This document shows, piece after piece, positions 18,263 to 28,717 of a DNA stretch of 64,000 nucleotides. The stretch's first letter is position 1. Every line of letters starts with the position of its first letter. The translations under genes and the position numbers were made by a program. The stretch covers positions 5,270,501-5,334,500 of the forward strand of contig CP066886.1 in the NCBI GenBank assembly GCA_016745315.1. Reading direction: 5' to 3'. Source of the DNA: Arthrospira sp. PCC 9108. GTDB lineage: Bacteria; Cyanobacteriota; Cyanobacteriia; Cyanobacteriales; Microcoleaceae. The notes beneath the pieces were generated by a model. That model was not told where the DNA came from, made no database searches, and saw only the letters and a program-made list of their open reading frames with translations.

Positions 18263-19909
18263 TTACCGTAAATTTCCCGATCGCAATACACTCACCAGCA
18301 GCCATAACCCCACCAGGGAAGCCGCCGCAAAGAGGATATTACTAATCAGAGACAACTGGGGAGTTTTTGCCCCAGTTGAAATCATCGCCGCCCCCATAAT
18401 TAACGAACCGAGTACAATACTAAAAGACAGGCGGTTAGCTGCATCATTTAGGCTATTTTTCAGGCTAGTTAATTCGGGGATTATAATATTCCATTTGAGT
18501 GTTTCCGAAGTAACGCGGTCTAAAAACATTTCAATTTGACTAGGCGATCGCAATGATAAACTTTTGAGATCTAAAGCCGTCCTCAACAGAGTCTCTAGGG
18601 GGTTATTTCCTAACAACTGATTGCGAAATAACTCCGTCATCAATGGTTTAATTTCATTGAGTAAATTAACTTCCGGGTTGAAACTGCGGGTGACTCCCTC
18701 CAAATTCGCCAAAGTTTTAGCATATAATCCCATATTACTAGGGAGGCGAATTTTATTATTCCGAGAAATCTGCAAAATCTCATAGAATACCTGACTAAAA
18801 TTAATTTCTGCCAGACTCAGATTATAATATCGTCTCAGCATACTATCATAATCATTAGTCAGGCGACCCAGTTGCACAGATTCCGATGATTCTGCTAATT
18901 CTAAGGTAAGTTGGGCGCAGCGTCTAGCATCTATATCCACCACTGCTAGTAACATTTCCGTTAAAATTTGCTGAGTCCGAGGGTCTAGCCGTCCCACCAT
19001 TCCACAGTCTAAAATAGCTACCCGTCCATCATTAAGATAAAATAGATTTCCTGGGTGGGGGTCCGCATGAAAAAACCCATCTAAATAGATTTGCTGAAAA
19101 AAGGCACGAAATAATAAACTGGTAATTTCTCCCCGGCGTGGATCATCCTCATTTGTCTGTTTCTTAGAAGGTTCTGACAGCAATAAAGGCACACCATCTA
19201 ACCATTCTAAAACCAGTAAATTAGGAGTTGTAAATTCCCAGTAAACCTTGGGAATGATTAACTTGGCGGGGTCAAACCATCGAGTTTTGGAGAGATTTTG
19301 CCGCAATTTGTCTGTATATTCAGCTTCTGAGGTAAAGTCTAATTCGGCTTTTAAGGCGCTAGTAAATTCCTCAGCGATCGCCACAATATCATAATCTTCT
19401 CCCCAGTCAGTAATCGCCACTAAATCCGCCAAGGACTTAATTAACTTAATATCCTGTTCAACAATAATAGAAATTCCTGGGCGCTGTACTTTCAAGGCAA
19501 CTTCTTCGCCATTTTTCAACGTAGCGCGATGAATTTGTCCAATAGATGCCGCCGCCACCGCCTCAGTTTCAATCCGACTAAAAATCTGGTCTAAAGGTTG
19601 AGAAAACTGTTGTCTAAGTTGAGTTTCAATATCCCCCCAAGCCACAGCGGGAACATTAGCTTGTAAATCGGTTAAAGCATCAACATATCTTCCCGGTAGC
19701 AAATCAGGACGAGTCGATAAAAGTTGTCCTAACTTCACATAAACCGGACCCAATTCAATTAAAATATTCCGTAGGACATCAGGAGATGGTAGCCGAGGTT
19801 CTTCTGGTTTATCCCCCACTAGCAAACCCCGCATATAGTCCCAGCCGTTGCTGAAAACAATTTCCAAAATTTCGCGTTGTCGGGAGCTTTTTTTAGTAAT
19901 GGAGAACAT
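18263..19909 (-). CDS. ABC1/AarF (UbiB-type) atypical kinase
   Basis: Member of the ABC1K family, atypical kinase-like ATPases linked to quinone and prenyl-lipid metabolism in cyanobacteria and plastids. The 548 residues contain the KxGQ signature (YVKLGQLLSTRPDLLP), the lysine motif EVALKVQRPG, the catalytic-loop equivalent HADPHPGNLFYL, and AILDCGMVGRLD, where DCG stands in for the DFG-type metal site. Two C-terminal hydrophobic helices (IVLGSLIMGAAMIS; ILFAAASLVGLWLLVSV) suggest membrane anchoring. The exact substrate pathway cannot be read. It follows the SLBB gene on the same strand with a 24-bp gap. Confidence 0.92.
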   Translation of the reverse strand: MFSITKKSSRQREILEIVFSNGWDYMRGLLVGDKPEEPRLPSPDVLRNILIELGPVYVKLGQLLSTRPDLLPGRYVDALTDLQANVPAVAWGDIETQLRQQFSQPLDQIFSRIETEAVAAASIGQIHRATLKNGEEVALKVQRPGISIIVEQDIKLIKSLADLVAITDWGEDYDIVAIAEEFTSALKAELDFTSEAEYTDKLRQNLSKTRWFDPAKLIIPKVYWEFTTPNLLVLEWLDGVPLLLSEPSKKQTNEDDPRRGEITSLLFRAFFQQIYLDGFFHADPHPGNLFYLNDGRVAILDCGMVGRLDPRTQQILTEMLLAVVDIDARRCAQLTLELAESSESVQLGRLTNDYDSMLRRYYNLSLAEINFSQVFYEILQISRNNKIRLPSNMGLYAKTLANLEGVTRSFNPEVNLLNEIKPLMTELFRNQLLGNNPLETLLRTALDLKSLSLRSPSQIEMFLDRVTSETLKWNIIIPELTSLKNSLNDAANRLSFSIVLGSLIMGAAMISTGAKTPQLSLISNILFAAASLVGLWLLVSVLRSGNLR

Positions 19910-19933
19910 AAATTTATCGGCGATAAAACGGAC

Positions 19934-21751
19934 TTAGTAATTCCTGAAAATATCAATAAACGCACTGGGGACTACAAAAAGCGATCGCACCCTATTTAAC
20001 GGCGCAATGATAGTATCTACTGTATCCGAAATACTAGCGAGTGTCGATCGCCCCACAATCACCACATCATTATTTTGGAGAGGAGGATTATTAGGGGAAT
20101 TACCTCCCTGAGTAAAATCTATTGGTAGGCGGCGCTGTTCCACAGTACCATCAGGGCGAAAGCGAATCAACTCCACCGAGGACTGATGGGCGCGAGAGGT
20201 AAACCCCCCGGCCGTCAGTATTGCCTCATTTAAGGGAGTATTAGGCGGAATTTGAACAACTCCAGACCTTTGCACTTCCCCCACTACATTAACACGGATA
20301 TTGTTTGGGGAGAAACTAGCGTTAGCAATTGCCCCCATTTCCACCGGGTTAATCTCCGTAGCTGTAGGCACAAAAACCGTATCCCCTTCCTGTAATATTG
20401 TGTCCTGGGTAGCATCACCATTTTGCAGTAATTCCCAAAGATTAATAGTAATCACTTGGCGACTCCCACGACTATCAGATCGCCTAATTTCCACCTGTCG
20501 AATATCAGCCTCTGGTTTAACCCCTCCCGCCACCTGAATAGCGCGGGTAACTGTCGGGATGCTACCACCACCCGCCGCCCCAGGGACTCCAGCATCTCCC
20601 GTGCGAGCAGTGCCAGTAACAGTATAAGGTCCCGGTCGAAATACTTGCCCAATCACAGCAATATTTAAAGGTTCGCTTTGGTCTGCTGCAAAACTCGCCG
20701 CGCGGCGGTTAGATAATTGTTCCAGATTGGCAGTTTCTACCCCAGGGATGAAGATACTATCGCCATTTTGTAGAACTATATCCTGTTGCAGATTATCTCC
20801 GTCTAGGATGGGTTCTAGGTTGACTTCTAGTATTTGTTCTTGTCCCTGGCCCGTCAGGCGGCGAATTTGCACCCGACTGATATCAGCCATTAGCCGAATT
20901 CCTCCGGCTTGCTTAATGGCTTGGGTAATGGTAGCGACTCCCCCTGGTCCTCCCTGACTGGGGATGGTGTAGGGACCGGGGCGGCGCACTTCTCCAGATA
21001 CAGCAATATCAATTAGGGTGGCTTCGTTGTTAGCAAAACTAGCCCTAGCAATTTGTCGCCCCATTTCTGGGTTAATTTCGGTGGCGGTGGGAATATAGAT
21101 AACATCCCCATCCCTAAGCCGGATATCCGTGCTGAGATTACCTGTTTGCAGGAGTTCCATCAGATTTAGATTGATGATTTGGTCTGAGGTTCCCCGCTGG
21201 GGTCGTCGCAGTTGCACCTGTCGCAGGTCTGCGGCTTGGGTGATACCTCCGGCTAGTTGTAGGGCGCGGGTAATGGTGGGAAATTGGGAACCTTCCCTAA
21301 TCATGGTATAGGAACCGGGGCGGTTGATTTCTCCAGAAATGCCTATTCTGAGGGGACGGGGAGTAATGAGGCTGATGGTTACTCTGGGGTTTCGTAAAAT
21401 TCTGGCGCTTTCATAGCGATCGCCTATAGCCCTAGCCGCCTGTTCTAAGGTCATGCCACTTACGGAAATACTACCAGCTTGGGGAAGGTTAACCGTACCG
21501 TCAACTAATACTTCTTGTTGACTGCTATATTGTTCCACCGGAAAAATAAATACTTGGATCAGATCACCCGCCCCCAAGGTATATGGGGCTTCCTGAGTTG
21601 GTGGCGCTGAAAGCTGATTAAGCTCGGGAGAAGGGTTATCGGTGGGGTTTTGAGCCCAACTGGGGGAAGGTAAAGCGATCGCACCTAGGGCGAGTAGACC
21701 CAGACTGGTTAGGGAAATATATTGTTTGGGGGCATAATGGCATTTAATCAT
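19934..21751 (-). CDS. Polysaccharide-export protein with multiple SLBB domains
   Basis: Periplasmic or outer-membrane Wza-like protein for exopolysaccharide export. I start it at the ATG at 21751 (MIKCHYAPKQ) because it begins a signal peptide (SLGLLALGAIALPSPSWAQ); the frame is open 84 bp further upstream without such sense. The 605 residues contain one poly-export domain (YTLGAGDLIQVFIFP) and four SLBB-like repeats, opening with RIGISGEINRPGSYT, DIAVSGEVRRPGPYT, NIAVIGQVFRPGPYT and RVNVVGEVQRSGV. The first three end with GD-V/S-I/F-x-P elements. Longer than E. coli Wza (about 380), as common in cyanobacteria. No other polysaccharide genes adjoin it. Confidence 0.9.
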   Translation of the reverse strand: MIKCHYAPKQYISLTSLGLLALGAIALPSPSWAQNPTDNPSPELNQLSAPPTQEAPYTLGAGDLIQVFIFPVEQYSSQQEVLVDGTVNLPQAGSISVSGMTLEQAARAIGDRYESARILRNPRVTISLITPRPLRIGISGEINRPGSYTMIREGSQFPTITRALQLAGGITQAADLRQVQLRRPQRGTSDQIINLNLMELLQTGNLSTDIRLRDGDVIYIPTATEINPEMGRQIARASFANNEATLIDIAVSGEVRRPGPYTIPSQGGPGGVATITQAIKQAGGIRLMADISRVQIRRLTGQGQEQILEVNLEPILDGDNLQQDIVLQNGDSIFIPGVETANLEQLSNRRAASFAADQSEPLNIAVIGQVFRPGPYTVTGTARTGDAGVPGAAGGGSIPTVTRAIQVAGGVKPEADIRQVEIRRSDSRGSRQVITINLWELLQNGDATQDTILQEGDTVFVPTATEINPVEMGAIANASFSPNNIRVNVVGEVQRSGVVQIPPNTPLNEAILTAGGFTSRAHQSSVELIRFRPDGTVEQRRLPIDFTQGGNSPNNPPLQNNDVVIVGRSTLASISDTVDTIIAPLNRVRSLFVVPSAFIDIFRNY

Positions 21752-21883
21752 AGATATCACTAAGTAGCATAGGGAGGGAGGTTCCCTAGTTAGATATAGA
21801 TTATATCCCCTAGTTTCCACCTCTCTCCCTACCAAAGAGCGATCGCGGTTATCTGTTTGTAGGTCAACTCATCCATTGACCTA

Positions 21884-22132
21884 CTATGTGAGTTGTTTAT
21901 GGGTTTTTTTGAGTCTCTTCCACTGTTGTTTGATTTTTTTATAAGACTCATAGGTGGACATTTTCCCGTTGGTTTGCAAAGCGGCAATATAACTAACCTG
22001 TTGAGCAAATTCTTGCAGGTTGGCGTTAAATAGCATATTTTCGGGTTGGTCTGATCCTCGATAAGGATAACGGGGGTCAAAAAGTCGTTTAGTTCCATGA
22101 TAGCCACCAGTCCTATCAAAATGTGTGATCAA
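21884..22132 (-). CDS. Small conserved cyanobacterial protein (DUF7219-like)
   Basis: 82 residues, no membrane segment. The core PENMLFNANLQEFAQQVSYI, followed by ALQTNGKMSTYESYKKI, looks like a small acidic/basic cyanobacterial family I associate with DUF7219 (function unknown). The similarity is from memory, but the composition is clearly protein-like and distinct from the overlapping frame. Same strand as the SLBB gene, 132 bp upstream of it. The start could vary by a few codons. Confidence 0.65.
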   Translation of the reverse strand: MITHFDRTGGYHGTKRLFDPRYPYRGSDQPENMLFNANLQEFAQQVSYIAALQTNGKMSTYESYKKIKQQWKRLKKTHKQLT

Positions 22133-22303
22133 GTTGGGAAATTGTTAGGGGCGGCAACAGATATGCAGCCTGAAAACAGAAGATACATTCTCAGGGATGA
22201 ACTTGTCAAAATCAACCCTGTTGTTTACCGTCCCTACTCCAACCTAACATTAATTTCTGGGAATGCCTGTAGCATGGGTAGCAATTCAGCTATGATCTAC
22301 AGG

Positions 22304-24810
22304 TTATTTCTGGGGCTGTTGGGGTACTAACAGGACACCTTGACTATCTTTGAGTTCAAATTTCTTCAAGGAAGCTAGGTTATCATCTAATTGGACTCCG
22401 GGAGAGGCGATCGCCACTTTCCACTCGGATAAGTCTAATTCTAGCCAATCTCCCACGGTTACCGTCATTGGTTCCCCTCCCATATTGGCCACCATCACCA
22501 CTTGGTCTTCTTCCCGGTAAGGGTTTCCTCGGACTCCATAAAACACGGTCTGAGTCTGATCACCGATTTTGTGAAACTGATCTGTTCCCATCAAATTCTG
22601 ACGCAACCAAATGCGATCGTGTCGGAAGCGACGCAACTGCAAATTAAAATTAGTTTGCACAGCATTTAGATCCTCACCATAGTGAGAGACATTACAGATT
22701 TCGTAGCAGTCCTCCATAAATTTGAGGGCAAATTCTTTGAGTTTCGGAATATCGAGATCCTTGAGAAACTCCACCATTTCCGGGTGATTAATCTTTTGCA
22801 AATATTCAAGTTTACACTCTTGTGCAGAATCGCCAAAACAAGCCTGACAAGCCTCTACCACAGCGGGTAGACTATAATCAGCATCAATCATCGCCTGTTG
22901 TAAAGCCTTCCCAAACTGCTTGAGTTCTTCTAAGTCCTCAAATCCCAAACTTTTTAAACGAGAAAACACAAAATCTTGCTGATACAATTCCGGGGTGATT
23001 TGCCAATCCAAAAAGCCCATTTCTTCGGCAACAACTTTCACGCCATAGCGTTCATCAGTATTGCGGAAAAACATCCAGGGGGCTCTGGTGGTAGCATTAA
23101 TAAAATCCATGGGTAAACCCGGACTAAAGCCATATACCCACAATGTCACCGCCGGATTATCATAACCATTATGCAAAACCTCCGACCAAGTTTTACCCAA
23201 ATTCCAATTAATTTCTTGGTCTAACTCAACCTGATTACCCCGTCGGACGGTATCATGATTAGCGCAACCCGTAATCCAATTTTCTCCCTGATAAATCACC
23301 TCACAAACTCGTTTCCATTTTCTATCCCAAAAACCCTTTAAGGTGGGCGTATTATGAGCAAAAATCAACGGCCCCCATTGGAAGGAGTCTGGGCGCAGTT
23401 CAATCAGATCTCGATAGGTAGAAATTTCCTCCCATCCTTCCTCTGGCCAGGGTCTGCCATCTTCAAAAATAGTAAACAGTAACCGTTGATAGCCGCCAAT
23501 ATCTTGGACGACATCACTCATGGCTAACAAATAAGCATCATCCTGTTCCACGAAGCCAGTTAAGGGATTAAAAAAGCGGAAATCTTGACCGCCATCAATG
23601 CGAATCCCATCAACTCCGGTATTCATTTTACGGCGCTGCATTTCTAGCAAAATTGCCCGCACCGTTGGCAGTTGGTGGTTTAAATCCTGACCATACATAT
23701 TCTGCCCTTTTAGGAACTGACGATTCAGGAGTAATTCTGATTGGTTATCAGCATGACCATAAACAATGTCATAAATCACCTGAATGGGTCCGGTAGAGAA
23801 ATTATGCAATGTGGCAATAAAATCCACTACCTCATCAGGGCGACGACTGCCTAGAATTGCGGGATTTGTGGTAGAAGAACCTAAAATTGGCACATCATAG
23901 CCCCAATCCTGGGTATCGGGTTTGCTAAGATTAATCTCGATAATGTCTTCATCTTCTGACATGAAGGCGAAAAACTCACTTTCGGGACTATATTCATCCC
24001 TAAACTCGATGGGGGGTTCTGTCGGTAGCAGTTGGACAGCACCATAACCGATATAGTTTTCCTCGAGGGGGGTCAGAGGAATATTTTTGGCTAATTTATC
24101 GGAAATGCGACTATAAAGGCTGGTTAATCCCTCAAAGGTTCCAGCAGCGGTGGCGGTTCCTACATGAAGTTGCAGAATGTTTTTGGGAGCCCGAACCCTG
24201 GGAATTAATCTGGGGTTGGGTAGGGGGAGAGATCATCATCATGTAGATCAATGGTGGGGTGGCGGGAGGTTCCCCGACGGCTCAAATATTCTAGGTCGGC
24301 GCGTTGGGCTTGTAGGGTTTCGATGTCGTAAAGTTCGGCGGGTCCGAATACTCCATAGGGAAGGGAGTAGGCTAGGGGGTCACGGATGGCTTGCAGTTTT
24401 TCGGCTTGGTCAATGTAGCGCAGCCAATAGAATGATCCGACTTGCTCTCGGCTTCCGGGTTCCATTCCGGCCACAACCCCCCAGTGATATTCTCCCTGTT
24501 GTTTGAGGTTGAGTCGGGTACGGTGGAAACGGACTACTTGCTGATCTGCCCGCAGGTCTATTTCATCTATGGGGGTGAGTACCTCTAGGAAAATCTCTAG
24601 CCTCCGCATGACTTGGGAGGTTAATTTGGGGGTCCAAAACCCGATTTGTGTGAGTCCGTCTCCTAGCCAGTGCGCTCCTAATTTTTGGGCGAGAATTTGC
24701 GCTTTTTCAAAATAGGAGGCTTTGGAATGCTCGACGGTCGCTGCCCAATTTAGCAGATTTTCGGTTTCTTCGTCTACCAGTTTGATGGTGGGTTCTGTTG
24801 TGGTTACCAA
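22304..24810 (-). pseudogene. gghA: Glucosylglycerol hydrolase (GH13-like), split by a one-base frameshift
   Basis: Breaks the compatible solute glucosylglycerol into glucose and glycerol when external salt falls. The N-terminal part (24810 down to about 24205) and the C-terminal part (readable from about 24210 to 22304, first ATG 23962) are in different frames. One extra C in the run at 24212-24215 joins PYPTP to RLIPRVRAPKNI and restores 835 residues, close to the family length. GH13 catalytic elements are present in the second part: GVDGIRIDGG (nucleophile Asp), LFTIFEDGRPW (acid/base Glu) and GCANHDTVRRGNQ (third Asp). Divergent from ggpS. Whether the frameshift is real decides if the cell can degrade glucosylglycerol. 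Confidence 0.82.
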
Positions 24811-25331
24811 AACTAACTTTCTACTTGACTCGACAATTTAACTCTAGTCTAACCCAGGGGTTTCCGACTCTAGCGTTAGTTTTAAATTTGTGATCGCTTC
24901 CCCCATTTGTGAATCAACCCTAGGATAGATGTTAACTATGGTTAAGTTTTGTTAACCTGCGAAGGCTAGGCTCCAGTAATAGAGTTAAAGTGTAATAGGT
25001 CAATGGCTCAATTGACCATTAGGTGCGGTATCGCTCAAATGTGGTTGATGTTTGATGGCGATCGCATAATTATAGCCTACCTACTGTATGGCGTTGATGG
25101 GAAGTTAACACTAACATACTTAACCATCAATTTGTTGTTGTCAATATAGTTTTCATGAATAAATCTATATATCCCTGTTCATCAAGCAAGTCAACTCGCA
25201 AACTGACCCACAGACGCGCTGTATTTTAGCGTGGGAGTTGACCGCAAATGAACATGGCGCGAGACTCCTGAAAATTCAGGCGATCGCATAACTGTAAACC
25301 TCAAAATTGTTTCACGGAAAACACAAAAATT
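24811..25331. promoter_or_regulatory. Divergent control region between gghA and ggpS
   Basis: 521 bp between divergently read degradation and synthesis genes of glucosylglycerol, so both salt-controlled promoters should lie here. It contains two HIP1 octamers. A 24-codon reading frame at 25155-25229 (ATG to TAG) sits about 100 bp before ggpS; its peptide is basic (start MNKSIYPCSS, end RRAVF). In Synechocystis a small protein, GgpR, encoded just upstream of ggpS controls its salt induction; I cannot tell whether this frame is related. Confidence 0.45.
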
Positions 25332-26840
25332 ATGAAATCTTCACTGGTAATTCTGTACCATCGCGAACCCTACGATGAGGTAATCGAAAATGGAAAAATT
25401 CACTACCGAGCCAAAAAAAGCCCTAATGGTATCGTACCGACCCTAAAAAGTTTCTTTGCTAACGTTAATAAAGGCACTTGGGTAGCTTGGAAACAAGTAA
25501 CGGCGAAGCAAAAAGCGGACTTTCAAGAAAGAGTAGAAGTAGAAGATGAAGGCAACTATACTGTGCGCCGCATAGCCTTAAACGCGGACCAGGTTAAACA
25601 TTTTTACCACATCACCTCTAAAGAGGCATTCTGGCCAGTTCTACACTCGTTCCCCTACCATTTCACCTCGGAAACAGCAGACTGGGAAAACTTTACCACG
25701 ATTAATCGTTTATTTGCAGAAGCAGCCTGCGAAGAGGCGGCAGATGATGCCTTAATTTGGATTCATGACTATAACCTATGGTTGGCGGCGCGCTACATTC
25801 GGGAAATGAAACCGGATGCACGGATTGCCTTCTTTCATCATACGCCATTTCCGTCGGTGGATGTGTTTAATATCCTACCTTGGCGACAGGAAATTGTGGA
25901 GAGTCTTTTATGCTGCGATTTAGTCGGTTTCCATATTCCTCGCTACTCGGAGAATTTTGTAAATGTCGCCCGCAGTTTGTGCGAGATAAAAGTGGTTAAA
26001 CGGGAACCTGTAGCCCCTCATCTTACCAAAGTAGGAACGGCTTTAGCAGAACCAGAAATGGTCAGCCAACTTGAGTATAAGGGTCAAATAGTGAATATTG
26101 ACGCTTTCCCGGTGGGTACAAATCCGGGTTTCATAGAATCGGTTTTAGAGAAGCCAGAGGGTCAGTCACGATTGACGGCAATTAGTAAAGAATTAGGCGA
26201 TCGCAAATTGATTTTGGCTGCGGGTCGGGTGGATTATGTCAAGGGAAATCGGCAGATGTTAGAAGCCTATGAGCGACTGTTAGAACGTCGCCAAGATTTA
26301 CATGGAAAAGTTCAGTTTCTGATGACTTGTGTATCGGCGGCTGATGGGATGCGGGTTTATAAAACGGCTCAACATCAAATCGAGCAATTAGTAGGGAAAA
26401 TTAACGGCAGATTTGCGCGCCTAGATTGGATGCCGACTTTGTTATTTACCCAGCCTATACCGCTGTCGGATTTGTTTTCCTATTACCGATTAGCTGATGT
26501 CTGCTGGACTACTCCCTTGCGGGATGGTTTGAACCTGGTAGCTAAAGAATATGTGGTCGCCAGAGAAGATCGCGGCGGTGTCTTGGTGCTGTCGGAATTT
26601 GTGGGGGCGGCGGTGGAACTTCCCCAGGCGGTTTTGACTAATCCCTATTCGACTCAGCGCATGGATGAGGCGATCGAATTTGCTTTAGCCATGGACCCCG
26701 AAGAACAAAAACGGCGGATGGCTGAAATGCGTAAAACTGTAGTTAAATATGATGTCAAGTATTGGGCGGATCATGTGTTTGAACGTTTCGAGTCTATGAC
26801 GCATCAAAAAGCTGCTGTGAAAACTACTGTGGCTGTGTAA
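25332..26840 (+). CDS. ggpS: Glucosylglycerol-phosphate synthase
   Basis: Joins ADP-glucose and glycerol 3-phosphate to glucosylglycerol phosphate, the committed step of the main osmolyte of moderately halotolerant cyanobacteria. The 502-residue GT20 protein begins SSLVILYHREPYDEV, typical of GgpS. Family elements: IWIHDYNLWLAARYIREM, IAFFHHTPFPS, AGRVDYVKGN (donor-site region) and TTPLRDGLNLVAKEYV. It leads a plus-strand set with glpD and gpsA and is divergent from the hydrolase gene. The phosphatase that finishes synthesis is not in the window. In Synechocystis the enzyme is salt-activated. Confidence 0.93.
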   Translation: MKSSLVILYHREPYDEVIENGKIHYRAKKSPNGIVPTLKSFFANVNKGTWVAWKQVTAKQKADFQERVEVEDEGNYTVRRIALNADQVKHFYHITSKEAFWPVLHSFPYHFTSETADWENFTTINRLFAEAACEEAADDALIWIHDYNLWLAARYIREMKPDARIAFFHHTPFPSVDVFNILPWRQEIVESLLCCDLVGFHIPRYSENFVNVARSLCEIKVVKREPVAPHLTKVGTALAEPEMVSQLEYKGQIVNIDAFPVGTNPGFIESVLEKPEGQSRLTAISKELGDRKLILAAGRVDYVKGNRQMLEAYERLLERRQDLHGKVQFLMTCVSAADGMRVYKTAQHQIEQLVGKINGRFARLDWMPTLLFTQPIPLSDLFSYYRLADVCWTTPLRDGLNLVAKEYVVAREDRGGVLVLSEFVGAAVELPQAVLTNPYSTQRMDEAIEFALAMDPEEQKRRMAEMRKTVVKYDVKYWADHVFERFESMTHQKAAVKTTVAV

Positions 26841-26953
26841 ACAAGTAACTTGAAATTCGGTTAATTGGTGAACTATAAAGGCTGAGAGTAGCCCACATCA
26901 ATTAGCCGAGTTTGCGATATTAAAGTAGCTAAGAAAACTCAACTATAATCATC

Positions 26954-28648
26954 ATGGGAGACTATCCAAAAATTCAGGCGGAAACCTACGATTTAATTGT
27001 GATTGGCGGTGGTATAAATGGAGCCGGAGTAGCTCGTGATGCGGCGCTGAGGGGCTTAAAAACTATTTTAATTGAAAAGGGGGATTTTGCGGGGGCGACC
27101 TCAAGCTGGTCTACTAGGCTGGTTCATGGAGGGTTACGTTATCTGGAATATTTCGAGTTTCCCCTAGTGCGTGAGTCCCTGCGAGAGCGAGAAATTCTAC
27201 TGCGGACAGCGCCCCATTTAGTTAAACCACTGTTATTAACTGTACCAGTTTATGGGGGGCGATCGCGTCCTTATTGGAAAATTTGGGCGGGAATGCTGCT
27301 TTATGATGTGTTCAGCTATGACAAGAGTTTACCGACTCACAGAATGCTACCTAACACCCAATTTCAGCAATTATTCCGGTCTTTAGATAAGGAAAATCTG
27401 AAAGGCGGCGCTCAGTATTATGATGCTCAAGTAGAATATGCTGAGAGGTTATGTTTGGAAAATATTATCGCGGCTAAACAAGCGGGCGCGACAATTCTTA
27501 ACTATGTGGAAGTGACCGGACTTGACCGGGAAGGAAAACGCATTAATCAACTGAATTGTCGGGATGTTTTCAGCGGCGAAACTTTTACGGTTAAGGGTAG
27601 CCCGAAGGCGGTAGTTATCAATACTTCTGGCCCTTGGGTCGATCGCGTTTGTCAACTGGGGCGAGAGAAAGACCAACCCGCCGCCATTGGCACAACTCGC
27701 AAAATCGGCGGCACTAAAGGCAGCCATATTATTGTAGATCCCTTCCCTGGTGCGCCGGAAACTTCCCTATATGTCGAGGCAAAATCGGACGGACGGCCGT
27801 TTTTTATTGTGCCTTGGTTGGGAATGTATCTCATTGGCACTACGGATATTTATTTTAATGAGAATTTGGAAGCCATTAAAGCAGATAATGATGAAATTGA
27901 TTATCTGTTGCGGGAAACTAATGGCATTATTCCCACCGCTGAACTTTCGCGTCAGGACGTGAAGTTTACCTATTCTGGAGTCCGCCCCCTTCCCTATGTG
28001 GAACCTAGCCAAAAAACGGCTGCTATCACCCGGAAACACATTGTTTATGACCATGATAAGGATGGGGTGGAAAATCTGCTATCTTTGATTGGTGGCAAAC
28101 TAACCACCTATCGCCAGGTGGCGGAAGAGTTGGTTGATGCTAGTTATCAGAAAATGGGGCTACCTGCGCGACGGTGTGAGACGGACACGCCACTACCTGG
28201 GGCCATTTTCCCTAATGATACTCGCATCGGACAGGCCCTTTATGATTATCGCCCCCAACTACCTCTGAAAACTATTCATCATCTGTTTTCGATTTATGGG
28301 GCGCGGGCGCTGGAGGTATTGCAGTTAACTGATGAACATGAGGAGTTGAGAGAAAAAATTACCCCGGCTTTACCTGATATTAAAGCTCAACTGGTCTACG
28401 GAGTGCGATCGGAAATGGCGCAAACTTTGGTAGATATTACCCGGCGACGAACTACTCTAGCCATGCACGCTCGCTATGGGTTAGATTTATTACCGACTAT
28501 CACTGAGACTCTCCAAAAATATGCGGGTTGGACTCAAGAAAAGTGCGATCGCGAAGTAATAGCCTACCATGATTATATGCGGTTAAACTGCATTCCCGAT
28601 TATGAATTGGAGGCTTGGGAAAAGGCTTTATCACCCCAAATGGTTTAA
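26954..28648 (+). CDS. glpD: FAD-dependent glycerol-3-phosphate dehydrogenase
   Basis: Oxidises glycerol 3-phosphate to dihydroxyacetone phosphate, passing electrons to membrane quinone; allows glycerol from glucosylglycerol to be reused. 564 residues. Dinucleotide-binding motif VIGGGINGAGVARD near residues 16-29, then SSWSTRLVHGGLRYLE, which is diagnostic of GlpD, and FTYSGVRPLPY and LSLIGGKLTTYRQVAEE in the C-terminal half. Located 113 bp after ggpS and 69 bp before gpsA on the same strand, so co-transcription is plausible. Confidence 0.95.
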   Translation: MGDYPKIQAETYDLIVIGGGINGAGVARDAALRGLKTILIEKGDFAGATSSWSTRLVHGGLRYLEYFEFPLVRESLREREILLRTAPHLVKPLLLTVPVYGGRSRPYWKIWAGMLLYDVFSYDKSLPTHRMLPNTQFQQLFRSLDKENLKGGAQYYDAQVEYAERLCLENIIAAKQAGATILNYVEVTGLDREGKRINQLNCRDVFSGETFTVKGSPKAVVINTSGPWVDRVCQLGREKDQPAAIGTTRKIGGTKGSHIIVDPFPGAPETSLYVEAKSDGRPFFIVPWLGMYLIGTTDIYFNENLEAIKADNDEIDYLLRETNGIIPTAELSRQDVKFTYSGVRPLPYVEPSQKTAAITRKHIVYDHDKDGVENLLSLIGGKLTTYRQVAEELVDASYQKMGLPARRCETDTPLPGAIFPNDTRIGQALYDYRPQLPLKTIHHLFSIYGARALEVLQLTDEHEELREKITPALPDIKAQLVYGVRSEMAQTLVDITRRRTTLAMHARYGLDLLPTITETLQKYAGWTQEKCDREVIAYHDYMRLNCIPDYELEAWEKALSPQMV

Positions 28649-28717
28649 CCATTGGTGATGCTGAGAGCGAGTCTTTGTGACAATGTATCCTTGTTAAGAT
28701 AGAATAACGAAGATTTT

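Noticed and set aside
22097..22330. 77-codon plus-strand frame
   Set aside because: Overlaps the ends of two better-supported minus-strand genes and has no protein-family features.
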